Shown: positions 42,288 to 50,243 of the stretch, piece by piece
Position numbering within the stretch: the first letter of the stretch is position 1
How the letters are laid out: each line of letters starts with the position of its first letter
Source: JBGVSA01 sp041807905
Lineage (GTDB): Bacteria; Pseudomonadota; Gammaproteobacteria; Burkholderiales; Rhodocyclaceae
Assembly: GCF_041807905.1 (NCBI RefSeq)
Contig: NZ_JBGVSA010000004.1
Location: 62,001 to 126,000 of the forward strand
DNA: 64,000 nt
Reading direction: 5' to 3'
Notes under the pieces: generated by a model
What the model was told of the DNA's origin: nothing
What the model saw: only the letters and a program-made list of their open reading frames with translations
Databases searched by the model: none
Made by a program: the position numbers and the translations under genes

Positions 42288-43742
42288 ATGAGAAGCGATT
42301 GGGAAGTCGTCATCGGGCTGGAAACCCACGCCCAGCTCAACACCCGTTCGAAGATTTTTTCGGGCGCCAGCACGGCATTCGGCGCCGAGCCGAACGTGCA
42401 GGCCAGCGCGGTGGATATCGCGCTGCCCGGCGTGCTGCCGGTACTCAATCGCGGCGCGGTCGAGCGGGCCATCCGCTTCGGGCTGTCCATCGGCGCGACC
42501 GTCGCGCCGCGCTCGGTCTTCGCGCGCAAGAATTACTTCTACCCCGACCTGCCCAAGGGCTACCAGATCAGCCAGTTCGAGCTGCCGGTGGTACAGGGCG
42601 GCACGATCACCATCCGCGTGGGCGAAGGTGAAAAGGCCTACGAAAAGACCGTGCGCCTGACGCGCGCGCACCTCGAAGAGGACGCCGGCAAGTCCTTGCA
42701 CGAAGACTTCCATGGTCAGTCGGGCATCGACCTGAACCGCGCCGGCACGCCGCTGCTCGAAATCGTCACCGAGCCCGACATGGCCTCCGCGGCCGAAGCC
42801 GTGGCCTACGCCCGTGCGCTGCATGCGCTGGTGCAATGGATCGACATCTGCGACGGCAACATGCAGGAAGGCTCCTTCCGCTGCGACGCCAACGTCTCGG
42901 TGCGTCGTCCCGGCGAGCCGCTCGGCACGCGGCGCGAGATCAAGAACCTCAACAGCTTCCGCTTCCTGCAACAGGCCATCGAATACGAAATCGGCTGGCA
43001 GATCGATGAGATCGAATCGGGCCGCGCGATCCAGCAGGCCACCGTGCTGTTCGACCCGGATACCGGCGAGACGCGCATGATGCGCTCCAAGGAAGACGCG
43101 CACGACTACCGGTACTTCCCCGATCCCGACCTGCTGCCGTTGGTGATCGACGCCGACTGGATCGCCCGCGTGAAGGGCGAACTGCCCGAACTGCCGGTGC
43201 AACTGGCCCAACGCCTCCAGGACGAGTACGGTCTGTCGGCCTACGATGCCGCCACGCTCACCGCCAGCCGCGACACCGCGCAGTACTACCTCGACGCACT
43301 GGCAGCCGGTGGCGCCGCGCTCGCCAAGCCACTGGCCAACTGGGTGATGGGCGAGCTCGCCGCGCGCCTGAATCGCGAAGAACGCTCGTTGGCCGACTCT
43401 CCCGTATCGCCCGCACAACTGGCCGGGCTGATGGCGCGCATCGCGGACAGCACTATCTCCAACAACATCGCCAAGAAAGTCTTCGATGCGTTGTGGAATG
43501 GCGAAGGCGCGACGGCCGACGAGGTTATCGAAAAGCAGGGGCTCAAGCAGGTGACCGACGCCTCCGCCATCGAACCGATCATCGACGAAGTGCTGGCCGC
43601 CAACCCGAAGTCGGTCGAGGAATTCCGCGCCGGCAAGGAAAAGGCTTTCAACGCGCTGGTCGGCCAGGTCATGAAGGCCTCCAAGGGCAAGGCCAGCCCG
43701 GCGCAGGTCAACGAGCTGCTCAAGAAGAAGCTCGGCGGTTGA
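42288..43742 (+). CDS. gatB: Aspartyl/glutamyl-tRNA amidotransferase subunit B
   Basis: A 484-residue subunit that converts Asp-tRNA(Asn) or Glu-tRNA(Gln) to the amide forms. Signatures: VVIGLETHAQLNTRSKIFSG, NYFYPDLPKGYQISQFELP, HEDFHGQSGIDLNRAGTPLLE, DAHDYRYFPDPDLLPLV, and the C-terminal YqeY-like tail. Usually gatC-gatA-gatB are consecutive, but here gatB has no gatA in front; instead a divergent glpK. A GATAAAAT box about 35 bases before the ATG is a plausible promoter. Confidence 0.95.
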   Translation: MRSDWEVVIGLETHAQLNTRSKIFSGASTAFGAEPNVQASAVDIALPGVLPVLNRGAVERAIRFGLSIGATVAPRSVFARKNYFYPDLPKGYQISQFELPVVQGGTITIRVGEGEKAYEKTVRLTRAHLEEDAGKSLHEDFHGQSGIDLNRAGTPLLEIVTEPDMASAAEAVAYARALHALVQWIDICDGNMQEGSFRCDANVSVRRPGEPLGTRREIKNLNSFRFLQQAIEYEIGWQIDEIESGRAIQQATVLFDPDTGETRMMRSKEDAHDYRYFPDPDLLPLVIDADWIARVKGELPELPVQLAQRLQDEYGLSAYDAATLTASRDTAQYYLDALAAGGAALAKPLANWVMGELAARLNREERSLADSPVSPAQLAGLMARIADSTISNNIAKKVFDALWNGEGATADEVIEKQGLKQVTDASAIEPIIDEVLAANPKSVEEFRAGKEKAFNALVGQVMKASKGKASPAQVNELLKKKLGG

Positions 43743-43746
43743 CATC

Positions 43747-44325
43747 ATGAACCGACGGCGCGAGCGCTTGGCGGCAGCGGCTGCTCTGGCGCTCGGCGCC
43801 GCCATGATCGTATTCACGTTCCAGCCAGCGCTGTCAGCGCTGCGCTACCGGCCCGGCGCCGATCCTCTGTGGATGGCGCTGCCCGCCCAGTTGGTCCACC
43901 TTGGGCCTCCGCATCTGCTGCTCAATCTGTCCGGTCTTGCGCTGATGGCGCTGGTCGCGCGGCGACACGCGCTGCTCGCACATGTCATGGGCGCGTTGCT
44001 TGTGGCTGCCGTGGGCGTGGCCGTCGGCCTGCGCTACGACGATCCGCCGCTGGCGTGGTACGTGGGCTTGTCCGGCGCGCTTTACGGCGCCGTCGCCGCC
44101 TTGGGCTGGGGGCTCGCCGCCCGTCGGCACCCCGGCGTGCTGCGAATGACAGGTGCGTTGCTCGTCGTGGGGGTCGGCATCAAGACCTGGGCCGGCATCG
44201 CCCACGTGGGCGGTCCCGGCGAGTGGCTGGGCATCCCGCCCGCGCCCAGCGCACATCTCTATGGCTATCTGGGCGGTCTCGCCTGGTCCGTCGCGGCCGG
44301 CTTGATGGTGCGGCGCAGGCCGTAA
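43747..44325 (+). CDS. rrtA: Rhombosortase (rhomboid-family GlyGly-CTERM processing protease)
   Basis: A 192-residue intramembrane serine protease with about six helices. Family marks are visible: HLGPPHLLLN (His56, Asn60), the nucleophile in YVGLSGALYG (Ser109), and APSAHLYGYLGG (His170). Rhombosortases cut proteins bearing a GlyGly-CTERM tail after their export. The adjacent convergent gene encodes just such a protein. It starts four bases after gatB, probably read from the gatB promoter. The last 61 bases overlap the protease gene on the other strand. Confidence 0.88.
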   Translation: MNRRRERLAAAAALALGAAMIVFTFQPALSALRYRPGADPLWMALPAQLVHLGPPHLLLNLSGLALMALVARRHALLAHVMGALLVAAVGVAVGLRYDDPPLAWYVGLSGALYGAVAALGWGLAARRHPGVLRMTGALLVVGVGIKTWAGIAHVGGPGEWLGIPPAPSAHLYGYLGGLAWSVAAGLMVRRRP

Positions 44326-46196
44326 CTGATCGCCGCCAACGCAGCCAACCCGGCCAGCATCAGCGGATCGGCGGCACCGCCCCCACCTCCACCTCCACCT
44401 CCGCTCCCGCCGCTGTTGGCCGGCACGCTCGATACGCTGCTTGCGGCGGACGAGGAGCTGGACGTAGCCAAACCCACTGCGATCGTGGCGGTGCTCGTAT
44501 CCGTGGCGCCTTGATCGTCGGTCACGGTAAGCGACACGACGAAAGTGCCGTTAACCGACGGCAATGCGCTCGCCTGCGCCTGATCGGTGCCCGACAGCGC
44601 GGTGACGACACCGTTGCCATTGGCCAGCAACCACAAGTAGCTGGCGATGCGTCGCCCGGTGGCGGCGGTACTGCTGCTGCCGTCCAGCGTCATGGCGGAC
44701 CCCGCCATCGCTTCGCCCGCCGCGATGCGGGCTTCCGGGCGCAAGGCATCATTCACCGCCGCCCGCGTATTGAGCAGGCCGGCGCCGCACGTGCCGGTGG
44801 TGCAGTTGCATTGCTGGTCGGCGTTGGTGCCGGTGCTGCAACTGGGTAGGCCGGCTTCCGCCGGGAACGCAACGGCAGTGCCTTTGATCCGCGCCATCAC
44901 CGAAGCTGGCGCCAGCCCTGGATGCACCGATAGCATCAGACCTGCCGTGCCGCTGACCAGCGGTGTGGCGAAGCTCGTGCCGAGCGCGACGTGAGCGCTT
45001 CGGTCGGTGTAGATGCTGTTGCCGGGACTCTGCTTGCCGTCGTTGGTGGTGGTGATGAACGGGTAACCGCACGGGTCGCCGTTGGGGCAGTTGCCGGCTG
45101 GTGCGGCGATTCCTGCCTCGGGCCCGAAGCTGCTGTAGCCGACCTTGCCGCCGGTGTGGCGGACACCGGCCACCGCCAGCACGCCCGCACAGTTGCCGGG
45201 TTCTTCGACAGGGCCGTTGTCGTTGCCCGCCGCCACGATGATCGTTGTGCCCTGCGCCACGATCTGGGCGACGGCGTCACGGTAGGCCGCGCTGCACGTG
45301 CCCGATCCTCCGAGGCTCATGCTGATGACGCGCGCCGGATGCGTGTTGGTCGGCACACCTTCGACCGGCAGACCCGCGGCCCAGTACATGGCGGCGATGA
45401 TGTCCGAGTCGTATCCGCCGCACTTGCCCATGGCGCGGACCGGCAGCACACGCACGCCCCAGCCGACGCCGGTCACGCCGATCGAGTTGTTGGAGCCGGC
45501 GGCCAGAATGCCGGACACCATCGTGCCGTGCCACGAACTATTGCCGACCGGGCAGCCTTTGAAGATCTCCTGACCATCGACGTCGGCCTGGGTGATGAAG
45601 TCGCCCGGGTCGCTCGGGTCCGGGTCGCGGCCGTCGCCATCGTTGGCGATGAGCGGCTCGGTGACGAAGTCGTAGCCATAGACCGACCCGTCGTCGCGCG
45701 TGACGAACTTGCCGGCGAGATCCGGGTGATCCGGACGTACGCCGGTATCGATGACCGCCACCGCGATGTCGCCGCTGCCGGTGGTGATGTCCCAGGCTCC
45801 CGTGGCATTGATGGCGGATTTTTCGGTCGACTGCAGGTACCACTCCATGCTGAAGAGCGGGTCGTTCGGAATGGCCCGTACCTGCTTTCGGCGGTCCGGC
45901 ACGGCGTATTCCACGTCGGCCTGCGCAGCCAATCGGTTGGCCAACTGCTGCGTGTCGATGCCCTTCGCTTCGACCAGATGCAGACGGTCGGTCAGCTTGC
46001 GCTCGGTGCGGATCTGCAGGCCGGTGCGCGCGGCCAGCGCACTGACGCGGCCGCCGGGATCGCTTTGCCGGACCAGCGTCGAGCCATCGCGATACTTGAC
46101 GATGACGCGTGCCTGCTGGGCGTATGCCGGCGGCGTAATGAGCCCGGTCAGGACGGCGGCCAGGGCGACTTGCCTTGCGATATCTGTCAGGGTCAT
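44265..46196 (-). CDS. Subtilisin-like serine protease with GlyGly-CTERM tail
   Basis: A 643-residue secreted S8 protease. Signal peptide 1-26 (AYA). A propeptide-like region runs to about 110 (ARVIVKYRDGSTLVRQ, then ADVEYAVPDRRKQ). Catalytic triad Asp150 (VAVIDTGVRPDHPDL), His223 (SSWHGTMVSGI), Ser408 (GTSFATPLVSG); oxyanion Asn325. Residues 490-577 form a PKD-like domain. A serine/glycine linker leads to the GlyGly-CTERM sorting tail at about 596-629 (Gly run, hydrophobic helix, LRR). The rhombosortase next door should cleave this tail. ATG at 46196 follows GAGG, 22 bases after the upstream lipoprotein stop. Confidence 0.9.
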   Translation of the reverse strand: MTLTDIARQVALAAVLTGLITPPAYAQQARVIVKYRDGSTLVRQSDPGGRVSALAARTGLQIRTERKLTDRLHLVEAKGIDTQQLANRLAAQADVEYAVPDRRKQVRAIPNDPLFSMEWYLQSTEKSAINATGAWDITTGSGDIAVAVIDTGVRPDHPDLAGKFVTRDDGSVYGYDFVTEPLIANDGDGRDPDPSDPGDFITQADVDGQEIFKGCPVGNSSWHGTMVSGILAAGSNNSIGVTGVGWGVRVLPVRAMGKCGGYDSDIIAAMYWAAGLPVEGVPTNTHPARVISMSLGGSGTCSAAYRDAVAQIVAQGTTIIVAAGNDNGPVEEPGNCAGVLAVAGVRHTGGKVGYSSFGPEAGIAAPAGNCPNGDPCGYPFITTTNDGKQSPGNSIYTDRSAHVALGTSFATPLVSGTAGLMLSVHPGLAPASVMARIKGTAVAFPAEAGLPSCSTGTNADQQCNCTTGTCGAGLLNTRAAVNDALRPEARIAAGEAMAGSAMTLDGSSSTAATGRRIASYLWLLANGNGVVTALSGTDQAQASALPSVNGTFVVSLTVTDDQGATDTSTATIAVGLATSSSSSAASSVSSVPANSGGSGGGGGGGGGAADPLMLAGLAALAAISYGLRRTIKPAATDQARPPR

Positions 46197-46218
46197 GGTG
46201 ATGGCCTCGCTGCGAGGT

Positions 46219-46581
46219 TCAGCGTGTCGACTTGCGTGCATCGCGCTCCACGGCCCGGACCAGCCCGCTGGCGCGCAGACGATCGATGGCTTGTGAGCAG
46301 TCCGGGTCCTGCGTGACGCAATCCATCCGGTAAGCCGCCCATCCGGATGACATGTTTGCACCAAAATGAACCGTGCTGCCGGCGGCCCGAGCGAGCTGCC
46401 GCAGCCACGCAGCGTCGTCGGCCCTGACGTCCGGCGGCAGGGCGATCATGACTTGTGTGGAACGCGTCGGCACAGGCGCGGGCTGCGCGCAGGCAGCCGC
46501 CATCAGCGGCAACAAGAGGACGGCCACGAGCCTCGTCGAAAGATGCGCCGCAGGCGCGGCAGGGGCGGATCGCCATGTCAT
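46219..46581 (-). CDS. Small lipoprotein, inhibitor I9/propeptide-like
   Basis: A 120-residue protein with signal and lipobox MAAAC (Cys31). The mature part reads STQVMIALPPDVRADDAAWL, then ARAAGSTVHFGANMSSGWAAYRM and SQAIDRLRASGLVRAVERDA. The beta-alpha-beta-beta-alpha-beta rhythm and the closing 'LRASGLVRAVERD' resemble the I9 propeptide domain of subtilases (usually ...L...PGV..VE.D). It sits directly upstream of the subtilase gene on the same strand, with GAGGAG before its ATG. It may be a stand-alone chaperone or inhibitor for that protease. The I9 likeness is by eye and needs a profile search. Confidence 0.6.
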   Translation of the reverse strand: MTWRSAPAAPAAHLSTRLVAVLLLPLMAAACAQPAPVPTRSTQVMIALPPDVRADDAAWLRQLARAAGSTVHFGANMSSGWAAYRMDCVTQDPDCSQAIDRLRASGLVRAVERDARKSTR

Positions 46582-46748
46582 GAACGGGCTCCTCGTGATC
46601 CTGTGCTTCATGCTGCTTGGCACGCATGCAACGCTCTACGCGACGCTTGTCAGGTACGGCGAGATCGGTCGCATCATTTCGCCGGTTTCGATGGCAAAGT
46701 GCGTGATCGCAGGATGGCTGCAAAACCATGAACCGCTTGTGACCGCAC

Positions 46749-48548
46749 ATGAACGATCGTACCGAACCGGATCTGAGTGACTCCGTCGCATCGCAGCACC
46801 TCCCGTCGTCCGCCGCAGCCCCGTGGCGCCCGCTGGGCCTCTGGCTTTGGCTGATGGTCCTGCTGAACGTGCTCTGCTCGACGAACTCGGGCTTCGAGCC
46901 CGACGTCGCCTGCTGGGTCGATTGGTCGCGTCAATTGAACGACCTGGGTTACGCCGGGCTGGAAGGCAATTACCCTCCGCTCTTCACACACTGGCTGTGG
47001 CTGGTCGGGCACATCCATGACCTGCTCGGCGTCACGCCCCAACTGGGCGGGTTGCTCCGCCTGCTGGCCATCACTCCGGTCATCGTGGCGCACGGTGGCC
47101 TGTTGTGGATGATGGATCGCCTGCTGCGCGCCTCGCATGCCACCGAACGGCAGTCCACCTGGATCATGGCCTTTGCCGTATTCAGCCCTGCGCTCCTCAT
47201 GAACGGACCGATCTGGGGCCAGGTTGACCTGCTTTTCTCGTTCCTGATCGTGTCGGCGCTGCTGTGCCTGATCTACGACCGGTACCTGCTGTGCGTATTT
47301 CCGCTGCTGACGCTTGCCGTACTGACCAAGTTCCAGGCCATCTGCATCGGGCCGGCGATCCTGCCGCTGCTCTGGCATCGGCGCCGACCCGAACTGTTCG
47401 CCGGATTGCTGCTGTCGATTCCGCTGGCGGCGGTCCTGGTACTGCCGTACGTCATGACGGGCAGCCTCGGGCTCATGATCGACAAGGCCTACATCGGCGC
47501 TTCGGGACTCTTCCCCGTGTCGAGCTACAACGCCGCCAACCTGTGGACCCTGATCGGCATGAACGAGGTGCAGGACTCGCGCCTGTTCTATGACCATGGC
47601 ACCGTCGCGCGAGGGTGGCAACTTCTGTTTACACCGCATTACCTCGGCATCGCCATGTTCGGCGCCTGGAGCCTGTGGCTGCTGGTCGACGGCCTGCGCC
47701 ATGACGTGATCGAACGGCACTGGCGCAATGCCATGTTGAGCATTGCGGGCTTCTTCCTGTTCCTGCCGGCGATGCATGAGCGCTACCTCTTCCCGGCCGC
47801 CGTCGTGGCGATGGTGGCGCTGGCGTGCGACCGCCGATTCGCCTGGCATGCCGTGGTGCTTTCACTGCTCACGGCCGCCAACATGGCCGCCGTCATGAAA
47901 CCGGCTGGCGGCGCCCTGCTGCACCTGCAGGCAGTGTTCATCTTCGTGACGATCGCCGTCATGATCGTTGGCCTGCCGTGCGCCTCGGCCCTGTTCTGGC
48001 GCGCAGGTCGTTTGCCCTTTTGGCTATGGCTGACAGCGTGCGTGGCGGTCTGGGGCATCGCGCTGGCCATCCATCTGTATGACGTGCGGCAGGCCGAAGC
48101 GCAGCGCATGGCGAACTTCAAGGCGCGCGGATGGATGGACGCCGCCGCCATGCAGGGGCGCACTTCGCACCAGGAATGGGGCCAGTTGCAGGAGGGGCGC
48201 AGCGTCGGCCAGCGTCCGCTGACGGTGGCGGGGCGTCGCTATCTCGCGGGCCTCGGTACGCACGCACGTTCATCGATCCTGATCCCCATCCCCGACGGCG
48301 CCACGGCATTTTCAGCGCAGGCGGGGCTCGACGACGAAGAGCCGGGCGGACTGGTGCGCTTCGAGGTCTACCTGGATGGACAGCACGCGTGGACGAGCCC
48401 GGACATGCCCTACGGCGCCGCCGCGCAACCCCTGTACGTGGATGTGCGCGGCAAGCGCGTGCTGGAACTGCGCGTCGACCCGATGGGCAGCAACTCGGGC
48501 GACCACGCGGACTGGCTGGAGCCCAGGTTCCTGTTCGAGCGCCGCTAG
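46749..48548 (+). CDS. Polytopic GT-C-type glycosyltransferase with C-terminal NPCBM domain
   Basis: A 599-residue membrane protein. Residues 30-450 hold about 11 helices with a first-loop acidic residue (STNSGFEPDVACWVDWSR) and GNYPPLFTHWLWL. They are followed by MNGPIWGQVDLLFSFL, typical of polyprenyl-phosphate-sugar dependent glycosyltransferases. Residues about 490-599 form an NPCBM-type carbohydrate-binding domain (YLAGLGTHARSSILIPI, AQAGLDDEEPGG, VRFEVYLDG, HADWLEPRFLF). It probably moves a sugar from a lipid carrier on the periplasmic side. It converges with gtrA-gtrB, which could supply the donor. Confidence 0.75.
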   Translation: MNDRTEPDLSDSVASQHLPSSAAAPWRPLGLWLWLMVLLNVLCSTNSGFEPDVACWVDWSRQLNDLGYAGLEGNYPPLFTHWLWLVGHIHDLLGVTPQLGGLLRLLAITPVIVAHGGLLWMMDRLLRASHATERQSTWIMAFAVFSPALLMNGPIWGQVDLLFSFLIVSALLCLIYDRYLLCVFPLLTLAVLTKFQAICIGPAILPLLWHRRRPELFAGLLLSIPLAAVLVLPYVMTGSLGLMIDKAYIGASGLFPVSSYNAANLWTLIGMNEVQDSRLFYDHGTVARGWQLLFTPHYLGIAMFGAWSLWLLVDGLRHDVIERHWRNAMLSIAGFFLFLPAMHERYLFPAAVVAMVALACDRRFAWHAVVLSLLTAANMAAVMKPAGGALLHLQAVFIFVTIAVMIVGLPCASALFWRAGRLPFWLWLTACVAVWGIALAIHLYDVRQAEAQRMANFKARGWMDAAAMQGRTSHQEWGQLQEGRSVGQRPLTVAGRRYLAGLGTHARSSILIPIPDGATAFSAQAGLDDEEPGGLVRFEVYLDGQHAWTSPDMPYGAAAQPLYVDVRGKRVLELRVDPMGSNSGDHADWLEPRFLFERR

Positions 48549-48563
48549 TTTGGCCTTCAGCAC

Positions 48564-48593
48564 AAAAAAAGGCGCACCGCGGTGCGCCTTTTT
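48564..48593. terminator. Bidirectional intrinsic terminator
   Basis: Seven A, GGCGCACC, two bases, GGTGCGCC, then five T. It can stop transcription from both sides and sits between the convergent NPCBM-glycosyltransferase and gtrB genes. Confidence 0.9.
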
Positions 48594-48614
48594 CGTCTCC
48601 ACCGAACCGCGTGC

Positions 48615-49610
48615 TCAGGCAAACGGCCCGGTGACGTGTTCGTCGCGCTTGCGCGCGAAGGCCGCGCCGCGCACGACGTCGACATGGAAGCGCGGGCGCG
48701 CCTTGGTCTCGGTGTAGATCTTGGCGACGTATTCGCCGATCACGCCGAGGCTCAGCAATTGCACGCCGCCCAGGAAGTACGTCGGGATAACTGTCGAAGC
48801 CCAGCCGGGCACCGTCTCGCCCGGCACGAAGCGTATGATCAGCGCCCATGCCGCCAGTGCGATGCTGGCCAGCGACACCACGAACCCCAGCGTCGTGATC
48901 AGCCGCAGCGGATAGGTCGAGAACGAAGTGATGCCCTGCCACGCGAAGGAAAGCATCTTCTTGAGCGGGTACTTCGATTCGCCCGCAAAGCGTTCGGCGC
49001 GGTCGTACTCGACGATCGATGAACGATAACCCAGCAGGGGCACCAGCCCTCGCAGGAACAGGTTCACCTCGCGATACTCGCGCAGCGATTCGAGCGCGCG
49101 ACGGCTCATCAGGCGGTAATCGGCGTGATTGAACACGATGTCGACCTTCATCGACGCCATGAGCTTGTAATACCCCTCGGCGGTGAAGCGCTTGAAGAAG
49201 GTGTCGGTATCGCGACGCTTGCGCACGCCCAGCACGATGTCATCGCCACGGCTGAAAGCCTCGACCATCTTGGGGATGACGTCCAGATCGTCCTGCAGGT
49301 CCGCGTCGACGCTGATCAGCGCGTCGCCGGGCGCGGTCATCAACCCGCACAGCAGCGCGTTCTGGTGGCCACGGTTGCGCGACAGCTTGATGCCGCAGAT
49401 CGACGGGTGCTGGCGCGATAGTTCATCGATCAACGCCCAGGTGCGATCGCGGCTGCCGTCGTCGACGTAGAACACCGCGCTGTCATCCGAGCAGACTCCC
49501 CGCGCGCGCATGTCGTCGAGCAGCACCAACAGGCGGGAGGTGGTCTCGGGCAGAACGCTTTCTTCGTTGTAGCAGGGAATCACCAGGCCAATGCGCGGCG
49601 GGCGATTCAC
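48615..49610 (-). CDS. gtrB: Family 2 glycosyltransferase, GtrB/ArnC-like
   Basis: A 331-residue enzyme that transfers a sugar from a nucleotide donor to undecaprenyl phosphate. GT-A domain: IGLVIPCYNEESVLPET, the DDGSRD nucleotide site, and SVDADLQDDLDVIPKM with the metal-binding DxD-type motif. Two C-terminal helices (LITTLGFVVSLASIALAAW, GVQLLSLGVIGEYVAKIY) anchor it. The GTG at 49610 overlaps the gtrA stop by four bases and is chosen; an in-frame ATG at 49655 would overlap gtrA by 49 bases. Confidence 0.88.
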   Translation of the reverse strand: MNRPPRIGLVIPCYNEESVLPETTSRLLVLLDDMRARGVCSDDSAVFYVDDGSRDRTWALIDELSRQHPSICGIKLSRNRGHQNALLCGLMTAPGDALISVDADLQDDLDVIPKMVEAFSRGDDIVLGVRKRRDTDTFFKRFTAEGYYKLMASMKVDIVFNHADYRLMSRRALESLREYREVNLFLRGLVPLLGYRSSIVEYDRAERFAGESKYPLKKMLSFAWQGITSFSTYPLRLITTLGFVVSLASIALAAWALIIRFVPGETVPGWASTVIPTYFLGGVQLLSLGVIGEYVAKIYTETKARPRFHVDVVRGAAFARKRDEHVTGPFA

Positions 49611-49993
49611 TGCTGCGGCCGGAATGTCCAGATTGCGTTGATCATGTAGTTCCATACGAATACCACGCCGGTAGCGATGAGTTGAGCAAGGAAAAACGCC
49701 ACGCCGAAGCCGACGAGCGTGTCGAGCACCAGCGTATTGATGAGGCAGCCCGCGGCCGCGGTGGCGGCAAAGCGCGGCAGGCCGTGGCTGTGCCGGTTGC
49801 TGGTTGCGAAGGTGAAGCGCGCGTTGAGCAGATAGTTGGCGACGGCGGCGATGGCGAAGCCCACCGCCGATGCGGTCACGCCGTCGAAAACGCCTAGCCA
49901 GACGAACATCGCCAGGAGAAGGTATTGCAGCCCGGTGGCTGCTCCGCCTACCAGAAGAAAGCGCCACGCGGTACCCGCGTTGAGGTTGCTCAT
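49607..49993 (-). CDS. gtrA: GtrA family flippase-like membrane protein
   Basis: A 128-residue protein with four transmembrane helices: WRFLLVGGAATGLQYLLLAMF, ASAVGFAIAAVANYLLNARFTF, and two more. The GtrA family is thought to flip or escort polyprenyl-linked sugars made by GtrB. The ATG at 49993 places the protein's start at the first helix. Translationally coupled to gtrB. Confidence 0.86.
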   Translation of the reverse strand: MSNLNAGTAWRFLLVGGAATGLQYLLLAMFVWLGVFDGVTASAVGFAIAAVANYLLNARFTFATSNRHSHGLPRFAATAAAGCLINTLVLDTLVGFGVAFFLAQLIATGVVFVWNYMINAIWTFRPQQ

Positions 49994-50127
49994 GACATCG
50001 GGCTCATTGCGTATGCGTGTGCGCTCGAGTGGAGTCCGGCGAGATTCTCGACTGCATGTGATCGGTTCCGGCAGCAGCGCCTGAAAAGCGCAACATTCGC
50101 CGAAGTCGGGTTGCGAATCAAGGCGCC

Positions 50128-50145
50128 GCGCACAAATTTGTGCGC
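50128..50145. promoter_or_regulatory. Perfect 18-base palindrome between tex and gtrA
   Basis: GCGCACAAA followed by its complement TTTGTGCGC. It lies in a 250-base gap that holds no gene. It may be an operator for gtrAB (135 bases before the gtrA start on the minus strand) or a short hairpin after tex. The rest of the gap shows nothing clear. Confidence 0.45.
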
Positions 50146-50243
50146 TTTGGAGGGGCTTCTTGCACGTATTGCGCAAAAAGCCTGCGACAGGCGGCCGGCG
50201 AAGTCGCATTGCGCGCCTTCGCCGCGAGACCTGTGCGAAATGC

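Noticed and set aside
42156..43817. A very long open frame continues glpK upstream across the antisense of gatB (over 1000 residues in total)
   Set aside because: The added part is the mirror of the GC-rich gatB gene. glpK has a good ATG with AGGAG at 42155 and normal length.
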